Of a DNA stretch of 64,000 nt, positions 59,411 to 64,000 are shown in pieces. Position numbers and translations under genes: made by a program. The DNA is from Bacillota bacterium (GTDB lineage: Bacteria; Bacillota; Limnochordia; DTU087; JAAYGB01), in NCBI GenBank assembly GCA_012727955.1, contig JAAYGB010000014.1:20679-84678 (forward strand). Reading direction: 5' to 3'. Position 1 is the first letter of the stretch; every line of letters starts with the position of its first letter. Under the pieces are notes generated by a model. The model was not told the DNA's origin. It did no database searches and saw only the letters and a program-made list of their open reading frames with translations.

Positions 59411-60604
59411 ATGAATCAACGGGCATTAACAATCAGCTGTTATATCGGTTATTTTCTCATTGGAGTCATCGGTTTGGTCTATGCTCCGGCACTGCCCCTG
59501 ATGATCGATAACTTCGGGATCACTTTAGTGGCTGCCGGGGCGATCTTTCCCGCCAAGTCCATTGGGTCCTTAATCGGATCCCCCTTGGGCGGGAGGCTCT
59601 CTGACTATTGGGGACGAAAACCGGTAGTTCTGTGGGGCTGTGTGATTCAAGGCGTTGCCTTGGCGATGATTGCCCTATGTTCCCAGTGGTGGATGGTACT
59701 GGCCCTCTTTGCCTTGGCGGGAATCGGGGGCGGGTTTGTCAATATCCCCTTGAATGCACTGATCTCCGATATTAATCCCCACCGCCGGGGAGCTGCCCTA
59801 AACACCCTCCACGCCCTTTTTGGTCTGGGATCCCTGGTGGGACCATTGCTAGTGGGGTTTGTACTGTCCCTGCAGGTCTCCTGGCAGGCGGTTTTTTGTG
59901 CCGTTGCCGGCTTCTGGCTCCTCTATGGATTGTTGATGGCCACTCAGAAATTTCCCCAGACGCAAGGACAAAGCCGTGCCGGCAGAAGCCGTACCCAACA
60001 GAGCACCGTGGCTTTGTCAGACCTGCTGCGCCACCCGGTCTTCTTACTCCTATTGAGCATTGCCTTTGTCTATAACGGCCTGGCCCATGGTCTGGTAGGT
60101 TGGCTCAATACCTATATGGATAGTCTGGACTTTTCCGTATTGGTGGGCTCTGGACTGGTGTCCTTGTTTTATCTGGGACTAACCACTGGGCGCTTTACCT
60201 GCCGAGTCTATTCTGACTCCCTAGGTTACTCCAAGGTCCTGCTGCTCTGTGCCTTGGGCAGTGTAATCTTCTATCCCTTGGCAGTGTTGGCTACCTCTCC
60301 ACTACTTATCGCCCTGGGAGTGACTTTGGCGGGCTTTTCACTTTCGGGGCTGTATCCCACGGGGTTGGCCTATGTCAACACCCTCTTTCCCGATGGGGCA
60401 GGGACAACCATCGGGGTGATGTCGGTGGCGATGTCCACGGGAGCTACCGCTCTTCCCTGGCTGATTGGTGTCTTAGCTGAGACTAGGGGATTTCGCTTCG
60501 GTCTGGGGCTTGGGGCTGTCACTGCCCTGTGGCTGTTGATCGCCGCGCTATGGGTGCGAGCCTTGGAGCAAAGAGTGCATCGTCCCACTGGGGTGGCGGG
60601 ATAG
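59411..60604 (+). CDS. Major facilitator superfamily transporter
   Basis: A 397-residue MFS permease with about 12 hydrophobic segments. The loop 2-3 motif is GRLSDYWGRKPVVLWG and the fourth-helix region shows AGIGGGFVNIPLNALISDINPHRRGAALN. A Gly-rich loop motif before the C-terminal half (QTQGQSRAGRSRTQQ) is the central cytoplasmic linker. The substrate is unknown; the dehydrogenase genes downstream suggest a sugar, sugar acid or polyol. ATG with gaaggaga. Confidence 0.88.
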   Translation: MNQRALTISCYIGYFLIGVIGLVYAPALPLMIDNFGITLVAAGAIFPAKSIGSLIGSPLGGRLSDYWGRKPVVLWGCVIQGVALAMIALCSQWWMVLALFALAGIGGGFVNIPLNALISDINPHRRGAALNTLHALFGLGSLVGPLLVGFVLSLQVSWQAVFCAVAGFWLLYGLLMATQKFPQTQGQSRAGRSRTQQSTVALSDLLRHPVFLLLLSIAFVYNGLAHGLVGWLNTYMDSLDFSVLVGSGLVSLFYLGLTTGRFTCRVYSDSLGYSKVLLLCALGSVIFYPLAVLATSPLLIALGVTLAGFSLSGLYPTGLAYVNTLFPDGAGTTIGVMSVAMSTGATALPWLIGVLAETRGFRFGLGLGAVTALWLLIAALWVRALEQRVHRPTGVAG

Positions 60605-60689
60605 GTGGACGAGTAGAAAGGAAAAAGCCAAGCCCTTCGGTAGTTTATTAATGTCGGGAAAATTCTGACGGTGGAAGGGAGATGGACCT

Positions 60690-61847
60690 ATGCAACAGCT
60701 GAGGATCGGTCTCGTTGGGTACAAGTTTATGGGTAAAGCCCACAGCCACGCCTATAAGGACGTGGGGATGTTCTTCGATCTGCCGGTGGAACCGGTGATG
60801 CAAGCCATTTGCGGCCGGGACGAAGATTGGGTGAAACGTTCTGCCCAAAAGTTCGGCTGGGCCAGCTATGAAACGGATTGGAGAAAGCTAGTTCAGCGGG
60901 ATGACATTGATGTCATCGATGTCACCGCTCCCAGCAACGTCCACAAGGAGATTGTCCTTGCTGCCGCGGAAGCCGGAAAGCACATCTTCTGCGAAAAGCC
61001 CTTAGCCTTAACCTTGGCCGATGCTAAAGAAATGCTGGAGGCAGTGACCAAGGCCGGCGTGAAGCACATGATCGGTTTTAACTACCGCCGCGCTCCGGCG
61101 CTATCCTTGGCAAAGCGAATGGTTGAGGAAGGTCGGTTAGGAAAGATCTATCACTTCCGTGGTCAGTATCTCCAGGACTTTGTCGTTGATCCCAACTTTC
61201 CATTAGTGTGGCGTCTGCGCCGGGATATTGCCGGTTCAGGATCCTTAGGGGATCTGGGTGCCCATACCATTGATATTGCTCGGTGGCTGGTGGGCGAGAT
61301 TGCCGAGGTAGTGGGGATGAGTGAGACCTTCATTAAGGAGCGTCCCCTGCCAACTTCCATGGAGGGTCTCAGCGCCACCGGTGGCGGCGAGAACGCGGAG
61401 ATGGGAGAGGTCACCGTCGATGATGGTACCGCCTTCCTAGCCCGGTTTGCCAATGGTGCGATGGGAACCTTTGAAGCGACCCGGTTTGCCACGGGACACG
61501 ATAACACCAACTGGTTTGAGATTAACGGCAGTAAGGGAGCTATTCGCTTCAACTTCGAGCGGATGAATGAACTGGAGTATTACAACCGCGAGGATGAAGA
61601 TGGTTACCGAGGCTTTCGAGTGATCCAGGCTACACATCCCAGCCATCCTTACATGGAGGCCTGGTGGCCGGCGGGACACATTATTGGCTATGAGCACACC
61701 TTTATCCACGAGATGAAGGACTTCTTCGAGTGTATTGTTGAGGATCGGATGCCGGAGCCTAACTTCGTCGATGGTGTTGAGTGCCAGCGAGTGATTGAGG
61801 CGGTGGAGAAGTCGGTAGTAGAGAGAACTTGGGTGCAGGTTAAGTAA
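60690..61847 (+). CDS. Gfo/Idh/MocA family oxidoreductase
   Basis: A 385-residue NAD(P)-dependent sugar or polyol dehydrogenase. The Rossmann domain has LRIGLVGYKFMGKAHSHAY and the catalytic lysine in IFCEKPLALTL; the C-terminal domain has the GSGSLGDLGAHTIDIARWLVG pattern of this family (Asp and His of the active site). Substrate unknown. ATG with gaaggga. It leads into thuA and a second Gfo/Idh gene with gaps of about 35 bases, so they form one operon. Confidence 0.92.
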   Translation: MQQLRIGLVGYKFMGKAHSHAYKDVGMFFDLPVEPVMQAICGRDEDWVKRSAQKFGWASYETDWRKLVQRDDIDVIDVTAPSNVHKEIVLAAAEAGKHIFCEKPLALTLADAKEMLEAVTKAGVKHMIGFNYRRAPALSLAKRMVEEGRLGKIYHFRGQYLQDFVVDPNFPLVWRLRRDIAGSGSLGDLGAHTIDIARWLVGEIAEVVGMSETFIKERPLPTSMEGLSATGGGENAEMGEVTVDDGTAFLARFANGAMGTFEATRFATGHDNTNWFEINGSKGAIRFNFERMNELEYYNREDEDGYRGFRVIQATHPSHPYMEAWWPAGHIIGYEHTFIHEMKDFFECIVEDRMPEPNFVDGVECQRVIEAVEKSVVERTWVQVK

Positions 61848-61882
61848 GCTATCTCTTACGGATTGGGAGAGGAGACTACAAA

Positions 61883-62545
61883 GTGGCGAAAAAGGCGTTA
61901 ATCGTGTGGGGCGGTTGGGAAGGCCATGAACCCAAGGAGGTCTCGGAGATCTTTCGAAAGACCCTAGAGGAAGAAGGGTTTGAGGTAGAGGTTTCTGATA
62001 CCCTGGATGCCTTCTTAGATGAAGACAAATTGAAGAGCCTGAATTTAATCGTTCCCGTATGGACCATGGGTAAGATTACCCAGGAACAGCTGCAGCCGGT
62101 ACTGGCCGCGGTGGAAAGCGGTGTAGGATTGGCGGGATGCCACGGGGGAATGTGTGACGCCTTCCGGGAAAGCACTGACTGGCAGTTCATGACCGGTTCC
62201 CAGTGGGTGGCCCACCCCGGCAACGATGGGGTGGAGTACATGGTGTACATTAAGCGGGGTTCCAGTCCCATCGTCGAGGGAATCCCTGATTTCAAGGTAG
62301 CCAGTGAACAGTATTATATCCATGTGGATCCGGCGGTGGAAGTATTGGCTACTACCATCTTCCCGGCTCCCGGAACTAGTGGTCCCCATACTGCCAATGG
62401 TCCCGTGGAGGTCCCGGTGATGTACACCAAGCGCTGGGGTAAGGGGAGAGTCTTCTACAGTTCTCTGGGCCATCACGCCGATATCTTTGACATTCCCGAG
62501 GCCCTGGAAACGATGCGCCGGGGCGTTTTGTGGGCGGCCAAGTAG
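61883..62545 (+). CDS. ThuA-like protein (trehalose-utilisation type)
   Basis: A 220-residue ThuA-family protein with a class I glutamine amidotransferase-like fold: KKALIVWGGWEGHEPKEV, VGLAGCHGGMCDAF (with Cys-His at the nucleophile elbow) and GRVFYSSLGHHADIF. In rhizobia ThuA works with ThuB (a Gfo/Idh enzyme) in trehalose, maltitol and sucrose breakdown through 3-keto sugars. GTG start behind gagaggag. Placement between two Gfo/Idh genes supports a 3-keto-sugar route. Confidence 0.93.
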   Translation: MAKKALIVWGGWEGHEPKEVSEIFRKTLEEEGFEVEVSDTLDAFLDEDKLKSLNLIVPVWTMGKITQEQLQPVLAAVESGVGLAGCHGGMCDAFRESTDWQFMTGSQWVAHPGNDGVEYMVYIKRGSSPIVEGIPDFKVASEQYYIHVDPAVEVLATTIFPAPGTSGPHTANGPVEVPVMYTKRWGKGRVFYSSLGHHADIFDIPEALETMRRGVLWAAK

Positions 62546-62578
62546 ACAGAACAGAGAAGCAGAAAGGGAGGGAAGGGC

Positions 62579-63682
62579 ATGCGCAAAGTGAAAGTCGGTG
62601 TGATTGGCTGCGGGAATATTAGTGGAATCTACTTTCAAGCAGGACAGACCTTTGAGATCCTGGACATTGTGGCCTGTGCTGATTTAATCCCGGAGCGAGC
62701 CCAAGCAGCGGCGGAGAAGTACGGTATCCCCAAGGCCTGTACCACCGAAGAATTGCTGGCGGATCCAGAAATTGGGATCGTAGTGAATCTGACTATCCCT
62801 CAGGCCCATGCTGAGGTAAGCTTAGCGGCCATTGAAGCGGGCAAACATGTCTATGTGGAAAAGCCCCTGGCGGTGACCAGAGAAGATGGCCTCAAGGTGT
62901 TAGAAGCTGCGAAGGCCAAGGGTCTGCGGGTAGGCGGAGCTCCCGATACCTTCCTAGGTGGGGGCCTGCAAACTTGCCGAAAGCTCATCGACGACGGTTG
63001 GATCGGCAAGCCTATTGGGGCCACGGCCTTTATGCTTTGCCATGGCCATGAAAGCTGGCATCCCGATCCAGAGTTTTACTACAAGGTTGGCGGTGGCCCA
63101 ATGTTTGATATGGGGCCCTACTACCTAACGGCTCTGGTGTCGCTAATGGGTCCAGTAACCCGGGTCACAGGGGCGACCCAAATCACCTTCCCGGAGCGGA
63201 CGATAACCAGTCAGTCTAAGTTTGGAACCAAGATCACCGTCGATGTGCCCACCCATGTGGCGGGAATCATGGAGTTTGCCAGTGGTGCGGTAGGAACCAT
63301 CCTGACCAGCTTTGATGTGTGGTCTACTACTTTGCCTCGCATCGAGGTTTACGGAACGGAAGGCACATTAATCGTTCCAGATCCCAACACCTTCGGTGGG
63401 CCAGTAAGAGTACGCCGGATGGGAGCGGAAGAATGGACGGAAATACCCTTAACCCACGGATACAGCACTAACTCCAGGGGAATTGGGGTAGCCGATATGG
63501 CCTATGCCATTCAGTCTGGTAGACCACATCGCGCCAACGGCGAGATGATGTACCATGTACTGGAGATGATGCACGGATTCCACGATGCCGCCACCCAAGG
63601 CCAACACTACGTCATGACCAGTACCTGCGAAAGACCGAAGGCACTACCCTTAGGATTGCCGGGACACAAACTGGACGAATAA
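62579..63682 (+). CDS. Gfo/Idh/MocA family oxidoreductase (second copy)
   Basis: A 367-residue dehydrogenase distinct from the first copy. N-terminus [20 protein letters not shown], catalytic lysine in [14 protein letters not shown]-terminal domain with [25 protein letters not shown] (family D and Y/H positions). It probably acts on the same pathway as its upstream relative and ThuA. ATG behind aaagggaggg. A terminator follows. Confidence 0.92.
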   Translation: MRKVKVGVIGCGNISGIYFQAGQTFEILDIVACADLIPERAQAAAEKYGIPKACTTEELLADPEIGIVVNLTIPQAHAEVSLAAIEAGKHVYVEKPLAVTREDGLKVLEAAKAKGLRVGGAPDTFLGGGLQTCRKLIDDGWIGKPIGATAFMLCHGHESWHPDPEFYYKVGGGPMFDMGPYYLTALVSLMGPVTRVTGATQITFPERTITSQSKFGTKITVDVPTHVAGIMEFASGAVGTILTSFDVWSTTLPRIEVYGTEGTLIVPDPNTFGGPVRVRRMGAEEWTEIPLTHGYSTNSRGIGVADMAYAIQSGRPHRANGEMMYHVLEMMHGFHDAATQGQHYVMTSTCERPKALPLGLPGHKLDE

Positions 63683-63706
63683 GAAGCATAACCAAAATAC
63701 CTACAT

Positions 63707-63750
63707 AGTCCACCTGCCGAGTCACAAACTTCGGCAAGTGGACTTTTTTT
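63707..63750 (+). terminator. Rho-independent terminator after the second Gfo/Idh gene
   Basis: AGTCCAC (63707-63713) pairs with GTGGACT (63738-63744); TGCCGA and TCGGCA add a second stem inside. TTTTTTT follows. Confidence 0.88.
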
Positions 63751-63753
63751 CGC

Positions 63754-63781
63754 TAAAGTTCATTTCTCCCACTGCCGAGGT
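63754..63781 (+). promoter_or_regulatory. Probable sigma-D (sigma-28) promoter of the flagellin gene
   Basis: TAAAGTTC (63754-63761), 12 bases, GCCGAGGT (63774-63781). The -35 matches TAAAGTTT in 7 of 8 positions; the -10 keeps GCCGA of GCCGATAA. Spacing is one base longer than ideal. Confidence 0.65.
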
Positions 63782-63833
63782 AAGTAATAAGCAGTCCAAG
63801 GATGGACAGCAACATAACAAGGAGGAAGATACG

Positions 63834-64000
63834 ATGAGGATTAACAACAACATCATGGCCCTCAACGCCCACTGGCAGTTGGGTGTAAACCAAGCTAACA
63901 GCTCAAAGAGCATGGAAAGACTCTCCAGCGGTATGAGAATTAACCGTGCTGGCGACGATGCAGCAGGCTTGGCTATCTCTGAAAAAATGAGAGGTCAGAT
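63834..64000 (+). CDS. hag: Flagellin, N-terminal part (3' truncated by window)
   Basis: The first 55 codons of a flagellin: [20 protein letters not shown], then [26 protein letters not shown], the conserved D0/D1 start of flagellins. It forms the filament. An aaggagg site lies about 10 bases before the ATG, and the sigma-D-like promoter is 53 bases upstream. The rest is outside the window, so length and the variable region are unknown. Confidence 0.96.
   Translation, partial: MRINNNIMALNAHWQLGVNQANSSKSMERLSSGMRINRAGDDAAGLAISEKMRGQ

Noticed and set aside
1..64000. CRISPR array, prophage, insertion sequence or transposase
   Set aside because: No regular direct repeats, transposase or phage structural genes were seen anywhere in the window.

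Overview
The window looks like an origin-proximal chromosome segment of an endospore-forming, flagellated Bacillota (Firmicutes) bacterium. The base composition is moderately GC-rich, and GTG, TTG and apparently even CTG starts are frequent behind strong Shine-Dalgarno sites. Gene order follows the Bacillus subtilis origin region in long stretches: soj-spo0J-yyaC; ychF-rpsF-ssb-rpsR-yybS-rplI-dnaB; yabE-rsmA-veg-ispE; glmU-prs-ctc-pth-mfd-spoVT-yabN-hup-yabP-yabQ-divIC-yabR. Sporulation markers (YyaC, LonC, a SPOCS/LysM coat-type protein, DacF, SpoVT, a SpoIID-like protein, YabP, YabQ) support this. Divergence from Bacillus and several local replacements suggest a deep clostridial or Limnochordia-like lineage; the exact taxon cannot be fixed from the sequence alone.

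Layout. 1-2.0 kb: the ParAB chromosome partition genes, a cluster of parS sites and yyaC. 2.2-5.3 kb: a YkvI-like membrane protein, a tail-anchored TPR protein and a VanW protein. 5.7-10.1 kb: the complete glycine cleavage operon apart from the L-protein (gcvT-gcvH-gcvPA-gcvPB), facing a PrsA-type foldase gene. 11.3-17.7 kb: the ychF/rpsF/ssb/rpsR/yybS/rplI/lonC block. 17.8-18.8 kb: an unrecognised two-gene reverse-strand unit. 19-22.6 kb: ddl, a DnaD-like gene, dnaB and a small overlooked ORF. 22.7-31 kb: yabE, rsmA, ykuK, then a wall-related cluster in which an amidase fold and a GH18 fold, on either side of veg, have both lost catalytic residues; a SPOCS-LysM protein and a Myb-like regulator follow. 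31.2-38.6 kb: dacF, a cyanophycin storage module (cphB-cphA), ispE, a GntR regulator and a nucleotidyltransferase. 38.7-47.2 kb: tRNA-Gln, glmU, prs, rplY, pth, mfd and spoVT. 47.3-49.2 kb: yabN and hup, inverted relative to their Bacillus counterparts. 49.4-54.8 kb: a SpoIID-like lipoprotein, yabP, yabQ, divIC, yabR, a DUF501-Ppx/GppA fusion, tRNA-Leu and ubiX. 54.9-56.5 kb: initiator and elongator tRNA-Met, and a folT-type transporter gene behind a tetrahydrofolate riboswitch. 56.6-63.7 kb: copA with a CsoR-like operator, an MFS transporter and a Gfo/Idh-ThuA-Gfo/Idh sugar module. The window ends in the start of a flagellin gene with a sigma-D-like promoter.

How the parts fit. Most genes are housekeeping (translation, replication, one-carbon metabolism, wall precursors) mixed with sporulation genes, as in other spore formers. 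One-carbon metabolism appears twice: glycine cleavage makes methylene-THF, and folT is governed by a THF riboswitch. The less expected pieces are the pair of apparently dead wall-hydrolase folds around veg, the cyanophycin genes beside dacF, the DUF501-Ppx fusion with a changed phosphate loop, and the unrecognised reverse-strand pair. All assignments come from reading motifs; no database search was run.
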